Positions 1 to 5,746 of a stretch of DNA of 8,691 bases are shown in pieces. Source of the stretch: an uncultured Eubacterium sp. (GTDB taxonomy: Bacteria; Bacillota_A; Clostridia; Lachnospirales; Lachnospiraceae); assembly GCA_948468465.1 (NCBI GenBank), contig CAOKJJ010000195.1:1-8691 (forward strand), in the 5' to 3' direction. The notes under the pieces are model-generated. The model made no database searches and had not been told where the DNA came from. It worked only from the letters and a program-made list of their open reading frames with translations. The position numbers and the translations under genes were made by a program. Each line of letters starts with the position of its first letter. Position 1 is the first letter of the stretch.

Positions 1-586
1 TTGCCATGTAAATAATAATCCCCCACCCTGCATCCTGCCAGATGCCGGAAGCTATGTAGATGGTACGGAACATTGACGCTTCTGTTAAGAAATCAATGCT
101 TGTGCCTGCAATCAGATTGATCAGTCCCCCGGAAGGGCTTAAAAATATCCGGATCATACCGCAGACAACCATGATGGAAATAAAGTGCGGCGCATAGAGC
201 ACTGTCTGCACTGTCCGCTTAAAACGTTTGAACCTCACCTGATTAATCATCAGTGCAAGGATAATTGGGATGGGAAAGCTCCAAAGCAGGCTGTAAAGAC
301 TCAGGAGCACCGTATTCCTGATCATGCGGCCGCAGTTCGGTGCATTGAAAAAGCGCTGAAACCACTCAAGGCCGACCCATTCACTTCCCCAATAGCCCCG
401 GTTTGCCTTGAAATCCCGAAACGCAATCTGTATGCCGTACATCGGTATGTATTTATAAATAAATGTCAGCACGACAGGTATCAGAAGCATTGCATAAAGC
501 TGCCAGTTATCCATAATACGCTGGCCCAGCGATTTTCCTCCCACCGCTGCTGCCTGACCCGCAGCAGCAGAATTGATCTTTTTCAT
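1..586 (-). CDS. Sugar ABC transporter permease, LplB/YteP type (partial, C-terminus off window)
   Basis: Inner-membrane permease of a carbohydrate ABC importer (binding-protein-dependent transport family), the kind that pairs with a second permease and an extracellular sugar-binding lipoprotein for oligosaccharide uptake. The reverse strand is open from the ATG at 586 to the window edge: 195 residues of a protein usually near 300. An AAAGGAGA ribosome binding site at 593-600 sets the start. Visible: a small polar N-terminus (1-28), a first membrane segment (about 31-50) running into IPMYGIQIAFRDFK, the family-typical stretch GYWGSEWVGLEWFQRFF (64-80), membrane segments about 91-113 and 130-149, and GIWQDAGWGIIIYMA at the edge, which matches the region just before the cytoplasmic EAA loop. 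The EAA loop itself lies outside the window. It is divergent from a LacI-type repressor and an operator-like site lies 84-97 bp upstream of its start, so control by that repressor is likely. The substrate cannot be read from the sequence. Confidence 0.93.
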   Translation of the reverse strand, partial: MKKINSAAAGQAAAVGGKSLGQRIMDNWQLYAMLLIPVVLTFIYKYIPMYGIQIAFRDFKANRGYWGSEWVGLEWFQRFFNAPNCGRMIRNTVLLSLYSLLWSFPIPIILALMINQVRFKRFKRTVQTVLYAPHFISIMVVCGMIRIFLSPSGGLINLIAGTSIDFLTEASMFRTIYIASGIWQDAGWGIIIYMA

Positions 587-668
587 ATACTATCTCCTTT
601 CTGTTTTGTCTGGCAGTCATCAGGAAACAGTTCCCTGATTTACTTCTGTTTCATTTTCGCGCGCTTTT

Positions 669-683
669 CGTGAAACGTTATAT
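669..683 (-). promoter_or_regulatory. Putative LacI-family operator, site 1
   Basis: The reverse strand reads ATATAACGTTTCACG. Thirteen bases (671-683) are an exact inverted copy of 801-813. The element is a rough palindrome about the central CG (half sites GTTATAT and GTTTCAC), the arrangement expected of LacI-family operators. It lies upstream of the permease start and contains a TATAA box pointing toward the permease. Binding by the neighbouring repressor is inference. Confidence 0.55.
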
Positions 684-800
684 CACTGCTGAATTAAAAA
701 CAACACCAAAAGACTTAAGAGTCAATATTTTATCGTTAAAATGACTAATTTTATAATTATTATACAATTTTTTATCATAGTTTTTGTGCAATATTTGTTC

Positions 801-815
801 ATATAACGTTTCATG
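801..815 (+). promoter_or_regulatory. Putative LacI-family operator, site 2
   Basis: Reads ATATAACGTTTCATG, 14 of 15 identical to site 1 but on the opposite strand. The centres of sites 1 and 2 are about 130 bp apart. It has no good -35 box upstream, so it may be an auxiliary site rather than part of a promoter. Confidence 0.5.
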
Positions 816-912
816 ATTTTTTTGTTTTTTTTACTTTACAAGCTATAAAAAATATCATATAATGACATTCAGGAAGAAATTTCCCATGAAATTCAGACAG
901 TTTTACTGCTAA

Positions 913-966
913 TTCTATCCAGCGGGCTGGATTGCTGTATAATGTTTCACGTTTATTTCATGAAAC
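913..966 (+). promoter_or_regulatory. Promoter of the LacI-family operon with overlapping operator, site 3
   Basis: A perfect TATAAT box sits at 938-943. The -35 region is weak (TTCTAT at 913-918 with 19 bp spacing is the best I find). The -10 box is embedded in site 3, GTATAATGTTTCACG (937-951), which matches site 1 at 13 of 15 positions. Just downstream GTTTCA at 944-949 is repeated inverted as TGAAAC at 961-966, and TTTCATGAAA at 956-965 is a perfect 10 bp palindrome. A repressor bound here would cover the -10 box and the expected transcription start near 950, suggesting autoregulation. This is inferred from position and sequence only. Confidence 0.55.
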
Positions 967-1066
967 CCTGTTGATTTACAGCAAAATTTCATCTGCAACA
1001 TAAAAGCATCCCGCATCTGTCTGATGAACTAAGAAAACCAAGATATATAAAGGAGACTGGCACGCT

Positions 1067-2110
1067 ATGAAAAAAAACACCTCGGCTCCCACCATGAAAG
1101 ATGTCGCCCTTGAAGCAGGCGTCGCCCTTGGCACAGTTTCTAAAGTAGTCAACGGGCTTCCGGTTGGAGAAGCATACCGCATCCGCGTAGAAGAAGCAGT
1201 CAAAAAACTGAATTATCAGGTTAACAGCTATGCACAGGGCCTGAAAGCAAGCAAAACTTATACCATTGCCCTGCTCATGCCAAATACGCACGATCCATTT
1301 TTTGCATCACTCACCTATCATATTAACCTCGCGCTGCTGCGCAGAAAATATCGGATGCTGCTCTGCTGTACAGACTATCATTCATCCCTGGAACAGGAAT
1401 ATGCCACGATGGCCCAGCAAAATAAAGTGGATGGAATCATTGGACTTACCTACAATCCTGATCTCAGGATCGAAGACAACACTCCGTTTATATCCATTGA
1501 CCGTTCCATGGGGCCAAAAACGCCCTGTGTAACGAGCGATAATTTTGCAGGCGGACAGCTTGCCGCAGAAAAACTGGCAGACCTTGGCTGCAAGCATGTG
1601 GCTTTCCTGCGGGTCGGTTCGGCATTAAACAACGAGCCGAACAAGCGGAAGGCTGGATTTGAAAACGGATGCCTTTCCCGCGGGCTCAGTTATGAGATGA
1701 AGATTCTCAATGATGAGGAACCTTATGACATATTCAAGGAATTCCTCTCTGAACATATGCAGAACGGAAAATTATCCTTTGACGGTATTTTCTGCGTAAC
1801 TGACGGACTGGCTTATCTGGTCATGCAGATGCTGTCGGAGCTTCAGTTAAAAGTACCGCAGGATGTGCAGATCATCGGTTTTGACGGTGTGAAGCTGTTT
1901 GGACACGACAAATACATCTGCTCCACAATCGTCCAGCCGGTACCGGAAATAGCGGAAATGTGCGTGGAACTGCTCCTTTCCGACAACATGCCAGCCAAGC
2001 CGCCGCTTGTATGCCTTCCGGTTTCCTATAGCTACGGCGGTACCACTTTAGATTCAGAAGCAGAAGCCAAAACAGAAGCAGAAAACAAAGAACAGGAGCA
2101 GTCATCATGA
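1067..2110 (+). CDS. LacI-family transcriptional repressor
   Basis: DNA-binding repressor of the LacI/GalR family, expected to release its operators when a sugar binds its C-terminal domain. Residues 10-30 (TMKDVALEAGVALGTVSKVV, then NG) form the classic helix-turn-helix. The hinge follows at about 51-62 with YAQGLKASKTYTIALL leading into the periplasmic-binding-protein-like core (about 65-328), including HDPFFASL and, late in the protein, DVQIIGFDGVKLFG, the usual effector-domain motif. The start is set by AAAGGAG at 1049-1055. At 347 residues it is slightly long: after GGTT the protein ends in an unusual Glu/Lys/Ala-rich tail of about 19 residues. The stop overlaps the next start (ATGA). 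Divergence from a sugar permease and the repeated operator-like elements suggest it controls both directions. The effector is unknown. Confidence 0.95.
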   Translation: MKKNTSAPTMKDVALEAGVALGTVSKVVNGLPVGEAYRIRVEEAVKKLNYQVNSYAQGLKASKTYTIALLMPNTHDPFFASLTYHINLALLRRKYRMLLCCTDYHSSLEQEYATMAQQNKVDGIIGLTYNPDLRIEDNTPFISIDRSMGPKTPCVTSDNFAGGQLAAEKLADLGCKHVAFLRVGSALNNEPNKRKAGFENGCLSRGLSYEMKILNDEEPYDIFKEFLSEHMQNGKLSFDGIFCVTDGLAYLVMQMLSELQLKVPQDVQIIGFDGVKLFGHDKYICSTIVQPVPEIAEMCVELLLSDNMPAKPPLVCLPVSYSYGGTTLDSEAEAKTEAENKEQEQSS

Positions 2111-2772
2111 AAAACTGGTGGTATTATTATAAATGGTATGTAATCTGCGGCACCGGACTGGCAATCCTCCTGCTGTACCTGGCCGGCAATGCACTGGGTA
2201 TTTTCAGCAAAGCACCGGATCTTTCGATTGCTTATATCGGCGAAACGGAACTTCCATTCGATACCATCCGAGCACTGGAGCAGGCATTCGCGTCCATCAG
2301 CGGAGATTTTAACGGGGACGACGAAGCAATCGTAAAGATCCGTCAATATGTCAGTGATAAGCAAAGTCCTGAAGCGATTTATTATGAATACGCTTCCGAA
2401 ATCGGACTGATCGGGGATATCACAGACTGTGAAAGCTATCTCTTTCTTATGGATAACCCGCAGGCATTCCAGAAAAGCTTTCATGTACTGGCTGCTCCGG
2501 ACGGCAGCTGTCCGGACGAACTGGACTTTTCCACAGAAGGCAAGGCAATTGCCTGGAAAGACTGTCCGATGCTGGCCGGCCTGGAGCTTGGCTCTTACTC
2601 CGTCACCATTCTCGGACAGGAAACATCCGGACAGAATCAGGAACTTTTATCAGACCTGTACATCGGGAGACGCTGTTTTTATACAGAAGATACCGTCTCT
2701 TACCTAAAGCAGTGCAGTCACTTATGGGATCTGCTGTTATCTGCATCTGCCGGAAAGGAGAACCACATATGA
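2107..2772 (+). CDS. Single-pass membrane protein of unknown function
   Basis: A 221-residue protein that I do not assign to a function. It starts with an aromatic stretch (MKNWWYYYKWYV), followed by one hydrophobic segment at about residues 11-31. The short positively charged N-terminus suggests a signal anchor with the rest outside the membrane. The outer part contains DLSIAYIGETELP and an SGDFNGDDEAIVKIRQY segment. Similar N-termini and a D-NGDG-like motif occur, to my recollection, in a widespread group of uncharacterised clostridial proteins, but here the calcium-loop-like motif is degenerate. Four Cys residues lie in the outer part. Its ATG overlaps the repressor stop and its TGA overlaps the ATG of the following lipoprotein, so translational coupling is likely. 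A role in sensing or assisting the linked transporter is a guess from position. Confidence 0.85.
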   Translation: MKNWWYYYKWYVICGTGLAILLLYLAGNALGIFSKAPDLSIAYIGETELPFDTIRALEQAFASISGDFNGDDEAIVKIRQYVSDKQSPEAIYYEYASEIGLIGDITDCESYLFLMDNPQAFQKSFHVLAAPDGSCPDELDFSTEGKAIAWKDCPMLAGLELGSYSVTILGQETSGQNQELLSDLYIGRRCFYTEDTVSYLKQCSHLWDLLLSASAGKENHI

Positions 2773-3374
2773 ACCTAACATCCGTTTTTTTCAGACGTCA
2801 AAACCTCATCCTATACGTTTTGCTCTGCTTTCTGCCATTTTGTGCCGGCTGCTCGTTTTCCTCCGTACCAAAAAACCCAACTGCGGAGAACGGAACCGTC
2901 CTGATAGGCCACACTTTAGAGGTCAGAAACAACGACGAGAGGCTTACCCTTCTGGATAATAAAGACGCACTGGCTGCTGACGGCCTGTATTACGCGGCAT
3001 GGACAGCCGGAAACTGCGAACCTTATGAAAACAAGGACGGTGACACCGTTGATCTTTATGACGCACAGCTCTATCTTCTGCTGGGCGAAGCCAAAAGCAG
3101 GGAAGCCGCACAGCATGATATGGATACCTGGCTGGCCGCTGCAAAAGAAAATTATGACGTCCAAAAGGAGGATACTGTTTCCTGCCGCGGCAATGCCTAT
3201 ACACTGCTCACCTATCAGTGCAAAAGTGCTGACACACCATATGACAGAGGCGTATCCGCTTTTTATACAGACCAAAATATTGCCGTGTGCATCGAACTGA
3301 CCTGCAGGGCTGCTTACACAGAAGACCTGTACCTGATGCTAACTGATTTTTTAAATAATTGTTCTTATTCATAA
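2769..3374 (+). CDS. Probable lipoprotein of unknown function
   Basis: A 201-residue secreted protein. The start at 2769 is chosen over an in-frame ATG 57 bases upstream because AAAGGAGA ends a few bases before it, the ATG overlaps the previous stop (ATGA), and the shorter protein begins with a proper signal: charged MNLTSVFFRRQ, hydrophobic 12-27, then PFCAGC with Cys28 as the likely lipidated residue. The lipobox is not perfect because Cys occupies the -3 position. The mature part contains VLIGHTLEVRNNDERLTLLDNK, an ENKDGDTVDLYDAQLYLL segment and three further Cys pairs or singles. I do not recognise the domain. It forms one translational unit with the gene before it and is 19 bp from the DUF624 gene after it, pointing to a shared task at the cell surface, perhaps with the divergent sugar transporter. 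Confidence 0.85.
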   Translation: MNLTSVFFRRQNLILYVLLCFLPFCAGCSFSSVPKNPTAENGTVLIGHTLEVRNNDERLTLLDNKDALAADGLYYAAWTAGNCEPYENKDGDTVDLYDAQLYLLLGEAKSREAAQHDMDTWLAAAKENYDVQKEDTVSCRGNAYTLLTYQCKSADTPYDRGVSAFYTDQNIAVCIELTCRAAYTEDLYLMLTDFLNNCSYS

Positions 3375-3393
3375 GACACGAGGAGGAACTGTT

Positions 3394-4218
3394 ATGACTT
3401 TATTTCAGTATCATGAACCAAACGGAACCGGCAGGCGCTTAACCGGAATCTGGCGTTACAATGAACTGCTTGGACGCGACCTCAAACGTTTTCTTACCGT
3501 AAACCTGTTTACTTTATCAGGATTTCTTCCATTCATCCTTGGAATCATATATGCGGTTTTATCTTCCAGCATATTAGTCCTGATCCCTGTCTGCATCATA
3601 GGCGGAGCGATTGCCGGCCCGTTCCTCGCCTGCATGTATGACACAATCTTTCGGAGCCTGCGCGACGCACCCGGCAGCTGCATCGAAAATTACCGTCATG
3701 CATTCAGGCAGAACTGGCGCCAGGCAGTAATCCCCGGCATGATCTTCTGCCTTTTGCTGGGCTTTTATGCATTCATGCTGATGATGTTCCTGTGGGCGTA
3801 CCGTTTTCCCGGCTGGGGAACACTTGCTGTATATATCTGCGGCCTCCTAATCTTTACCATGTTTTTTACCTTATACTGGCCGCAGCTTGTATTGTTCGAG
3901 CAGGCTGGGATGCAGCGGTTTAAAAACTGTCTGCTGTTCCTCATCCGTTTTTTCTGGAGGTCTTTCGGATGCGCACTGCTCCAGCTTGTATACTGGGCAG
4001 TGATTCTTCTGTTCCTGCCGTGGTCTGTCATACTGCTTCCGTTTCTTGGTGTATGGTTTATCCTGTATACGGCAAATTTCCTGCTGTATGATACGCTTAA
4101 TGAAGTCTTCCATATCGAAGAAGAAATCGCACACGCATTTCCAGAACAGACAGCTTTTTACGAAGATGATGAAGCATGGCTGAAAAGAAAACAGGCAGAG
4201 CAAACCCATGAAAACTGA
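3394..4218 (+). CDS. DUF624 (YesL-like) membrane protein
   Basis: A 274-residue multi-spanning membrane protein of the DUF624/YesL family. Members are frequent companions of LplB-type sugar ABC transporters and glycan-use genes in Firmicutes; their biochemical role is not established. Start set by AGGAGG at 3381-3386. After a polar N-terminus comes the family-typical start of the membrane domain (LLGRDLKRFLTVNLFTLSGF, 26-44), then hydrophobic segments at about 35-55, 59-80, 112-134, 143-167 and 190-235 (two). The cytoplasmic-looking C-terminus is acidic and helical (FHIEEEIAHAFPEQ). The segment GPFLACMYDTIFRSLRD fits the family's conserved loop after the second span. It is the last gene of the operon, followed by a strong terminator. 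Confidence 0.9.
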   Translation: MTLFQYHEPNGTGRRLTGIWRYNELLGRDLKRFLTVNLFTLSGFLPFILGIIYAVLSSSILVLIPVCIIGGAIAGPFLACMYDTIFRSLRDAPGSCIENYRHAFRQNWRQAVIPGMIFCLLLGFYAFMLMMFLWAYRFPGWGTLAVYICGLLIFTMFFTLYWPQLVLFEQAGMQRFKNCLLFLIRFFWRSFGCALLQLVYWAVILLFLPWSVILLPFLGVWFILYTANFLLYDTLNEVFHIEEEIAHAFPEQTAFYEDDEAWLKRKQAEQTHEN

Positions 4219-4260
4219 CGCCAGCTCCTGCAATGCTTTAGGAATGGCTGTGCTTTCGTA

Positions 4261-4312
4261 AATAAAGAGCGTAAAGCCCATTGGCAATGCAATAGGCTTT
4301 ACGCTCTTTATT
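4261..4312. terminator. Bidirectional intrinsic terminator
   Basis: A perfect 18 bp inverted repeat: AATAAAGAGCGTAAAGCC at 4261-4278 pairs with 4295-4312. The 16-base loop contains a small inner inverted repeat (CATTG/CAATG at 4279-4289). Each arm starts with an A-rich run and ends T-rich, so either strand gives a stem followed by U-rich RNA. It lies 43 bp after the DUF624 stop and about 93 bp after the stop of the facing small gene, so it probably serves both units. No other feature was seen in the 187 bp between these genes. Confidence 0.88.
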
Positions 4313-4405
4313 ATGATATTATTCGTTTATATTATCCGATTCTGAAAGATTTCCGCTTAAACTTAACAAGTTCACTTTTCATTCAATGTACGGATACCTT
4401 TTATA

Positions 4406-4588
4406 CTATTCCTTAATCATATCCAATTCTGTCAAATTAATGCCAGACGAAGAAAGTATGACTTTTAATTCAATATAACGCCGTTTCATTTTTTTATATG
4501 CTGATGATTCTTTGTCCGTATCTATCATATAATCCTGCAGTCTTGAAAATTCTTCTATTGATATTTTAAGCATTTCGCCTTCCGTCAT
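4406..4588 (-). CDS. Small hypothetical protein (60 aa)
   Basis: A small, charged, soluble and probably all-helical protein, with no membrane segment or signal. It reads MTEGEMLKISIEEFSRLQDY and continues with DTDKESSAYKKMKRRYIELK and a SSSGINLTELDMIKE end. I recall similar short clostridial proteins with this DKES...LK...SSGIN pattern, but no function. Two ATG starts are possible. The one at 4600 has only a weak purine run before it. The one at 4588, used here, is preceded by GGTGATC (4591-4597), which matches the extended anti-Shine-Dalgarno complement at ideal spacing. A consensus promoter just upstream (4636-4664) supports expression as its own unit. Confidence 0.72.
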   Translation of the reverse strand: MTEGEMLKISIEEFSRLQDYMIDTDKESSAYKKMKRRYIELKVILSSSGINLTELDMIKE

Positions 4589-4635
4589 AGGATCACCCAT
4601 CTTTCTTTCAAATCTGTATTGATTGCTGCAGCTTT

Positions 4636-4664
4636 ATCATAGCAAATACCGCTAATCGTGTAAA
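4636..4664 (-). promoter_or_regulatory. Sigma-A-type promoter of the small hypothetical gene
   Basis: On the reverse strand a TTTACA -35 (4659-4664) and a TATGAT -10 (4636-4641) are separated by exactly 17 bp, with a TGC extended -10 element directly before the -10. Transcription would start near 4629, about 40 bases before the preferred start codon. The -35 lies within 15 bp of the YitT stop codon, so the two genes are adjacent but separately started. Confidence 0.72.
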
Positions 4665-4672
4665 GACCTATG

Positions 4673-5596
4673 TTATGACATTTTTACAGCCGCCTCGCTT
4701 ACATATCCTTCCTGCAGCTCTCTGCCAATCTGCACAATGTTAAATCCTTCTCCATGCACTTCATTTGACTCCAGCACAACGATAAAAGACTGCGGATCCG
4801 CCGCCTTTACCGCACGCTGTACCCGATACATTTCCTTTGTGCTGCAGGCACACATAACCATCTGCTTTTTCGCTCCGCAATATCCTCCGTTTGCACTTAA
4901 AATCGTACTCCCCCGCTGGCAGCAATCGTCTATCACCTTGCAAATCGTTTTTCCATACTCAGTAACAATCAGCGCCACTTTTCCGGCATTCATGCCATAC
5001 ATCACCTTATCCACCATAACAGCAAAAATATAATTCACAATCACTCCATAAATAATGCCGTCTACGTCACGAAACAAAATGCCCCCTGCAAAAATAATCC
5101 CCACATCCGACCAAAAAGCAATATTTCCCAAAGAAAGATGCGGCTTTATCGCTTTGACTGCCATAATAATAAAATCCGACCCGCCTGTAGAAGAATTTCT
5201 CGTATAAATAAGCGCATAGCCTATCCCGCCGAATACTCCGGTACAAAGCGCCGCCAAAAGCCTGCTCCCCTCATAAACCGGAAACAGCGGAGCCGCATAG
5301 TCAATCAATATCGAAGATATGATCATGCAGCGCACCGAACTAATAAAAAAACTCCTTCCCAACAGCCGATAGCACAGAAACGCTACCGGAACATTCAGCA
5401 AAATCGTTGATAATCCAATCGGAACATCAAACAAACGATACAAAATTAACGCAATGCCGGAAAATCCGGTGATCGGAAACTGCGCCTGCACCGCAAAGTT
5501 ATAAATGCCGATCGCAACAAAAATGCTTCCTATCAATTCCCAGCATAAATCCATCGCCAGTTTTTTCATATTAAGAAAAGTAAAATATTTTTTCAT
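4673..5596 (-). CDS. YitT family membrane protein (DUF161 + DUF2179)
   Basis: A membrane protein of the YitT family, whose function is unresolved. The N-terminal DUF161 part (about 10-210) is hydrophobic with five or so spans and shows the family signatures IGIYNFAVQAQFPITGFSGI, and later the NSSTGGSDFIIMAV repeat of the same motif. The soluble C-terminal DUF2179 domain (about 215-300) includes GSTILSANGGYCGAKKQMVM and ends with ESNEVHGEGFNI. Length 307 is slightly above the usual 280-290. The ORF extends upstream to an ATG at 5614, but a GGAGGG ribosome binding site (5607-5612) lies inside that extension, so the start is the ATG at 5596 (MKKYFTFLNMKK) or possibly the GTG at 5599. Neighbours do not suggest a specific role. 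A terminator-like hairpin lies in its leader. Confidence 0.93.
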   Translation of the reverse strand: MKKYFTFLNMKKLAMDLCWELIGSIFVAIGIYNFAVQAQFPITGFSGIALILYRLFDVPIGLSTILLNVPVAFLCYRLLGRSFFISSVRCMIISSILIDYAAPLFPVYEGSRLLAALCTGVFGGIGYALIYTRNSSTGGSDFIIMAVKAIKPHLSLGNIAFWSDVGIIFAGGILFRDVDGIIYGVIVNYIFAVMVDKVMYGMNAGKVALIVTEYGKTICKVIDDCCQRGSTILSANGGYCGAKKQMVMCACSTKEMYRVQRAVKAADPQSFIVVLESNEVHGEGFNIVQIGRELQEGYVSEAAVKMS

Positions 5597-5603
5597 CACG
5601 TTT

Positions 5604-5693
5604 TCACCCTCCATTCTGATTGATTTTAATAAAGCAGCCGCACAAAAAGAACGCAGGCGTATTAATAAATATAATACGCTTGCGCTCTTTCAT
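5604..5693 (-). other. Possible 29-codon leader ORF ahead of yitT-like gene
   Basis: On the reverse strand an ATG at 5693 opens a 29-codon frame (starting MKERKRIIFINTPAFF) that runs through the whole terminator hairpin and stops with a TGA immediately after the GGAGGG ribosome binding site of the YitT gene. The position of the stop would allow translational coupling. Against it: no ribosome binding site precedes the ATG, and an open frame of this length is not rare by chance. Confidence 0.2.
5644..5690 (-). terminator. Intrinsic terminator after the AAA-ATPase-like gene
   Basis: On the reverse strand a 19-base arm (5690-5672) pairs with 5664-5646 with only one A-C mismatch and one G-U pair, across a 7-base loop, followed by a run of five T (5648-5644). 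It lies 57 bp after the stop of the 567-residue ATPase gene and 50 bp before the YitT start. The first arm shares the AAAGAGCG beginning with the other terminator in the window. Confidence 0.85.
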
Positions 5694-5698
5694 GTATC

Positions 5699-5727
5699 AA
5701 GCTATCATACTTTTCAAAAACTGTCAA
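5699..5727 (-). promoter_or_regulatory. Candidate promoter upstream of the terminator, toward yitT-like gene
   Basis: On the reverse strand a perfect TTGACA (5722-5727) is followed at 17 bp by TAGCTT (5699-5704), a mediocre -10; a better TATGAT (5704-5709) is only 12 bp away. If used, the transcript starts near 5692, just before the terminator hairpin. No other promoter-like pair fits between the hairpin and the YitT start. Confidence 0.4.
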
Positions 5728-5746
5728 GTACGAATTTTAAAACAAA

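Larger units (their letters stand above)
587..1066. promoter_or_regulatory. Divergent control region between the permease and the LacI-family operon
   Basis: This 480 bp stretch holds no convincing gene. It is very AT-rich from about 690 to 880 and contains three near-identical 15 bp elements (669-683 reverse, 801-815 forward, 937-951 forward) plus a promoter for the rightward operon. The permease promoter must lie here too. A TATAAC box inside the site at 669-683 on the reverse strand is one candidate, and a TTGTATAAT box at 759-767 on the reverse strand is another, but neither has a good -35. The rightward transcript would have a leader of roughly 115 nt, in which I see no riboswitch or terminator. 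Confidence 0.7.

Noticed and set aside
221..233. AAAACGTTTGAAC as a further operator or cre-like site
   Set aside because: It lies inside the permease coding sequence, matches the 15 bp element poorly, and similar AACGTTT strings occur in other coding regions of the window by chance.
185..673. Forward open frame of 162 codons opposite the sugar permease
   Set aside because: It is antisense to a clear LplB-type permease reading on the reverse strand, has no ribosome binding site, and its product shows no family features.
2712..2768. Longer start for the lipoprotein gene
   Set aside because: The extension would overlap the previous gene by 61 bases and put 19 extra residues before a proper lipoprotein signal; the ATG at 2769 has the ribosome binding site and ATGA junction.
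3871..4287. Reverse open frame of 138 codons overlapping the DUF624 gene and terminator
   Set aside because: It is antisense to a recognised membrane protein and starts inside the terminator hairpin.
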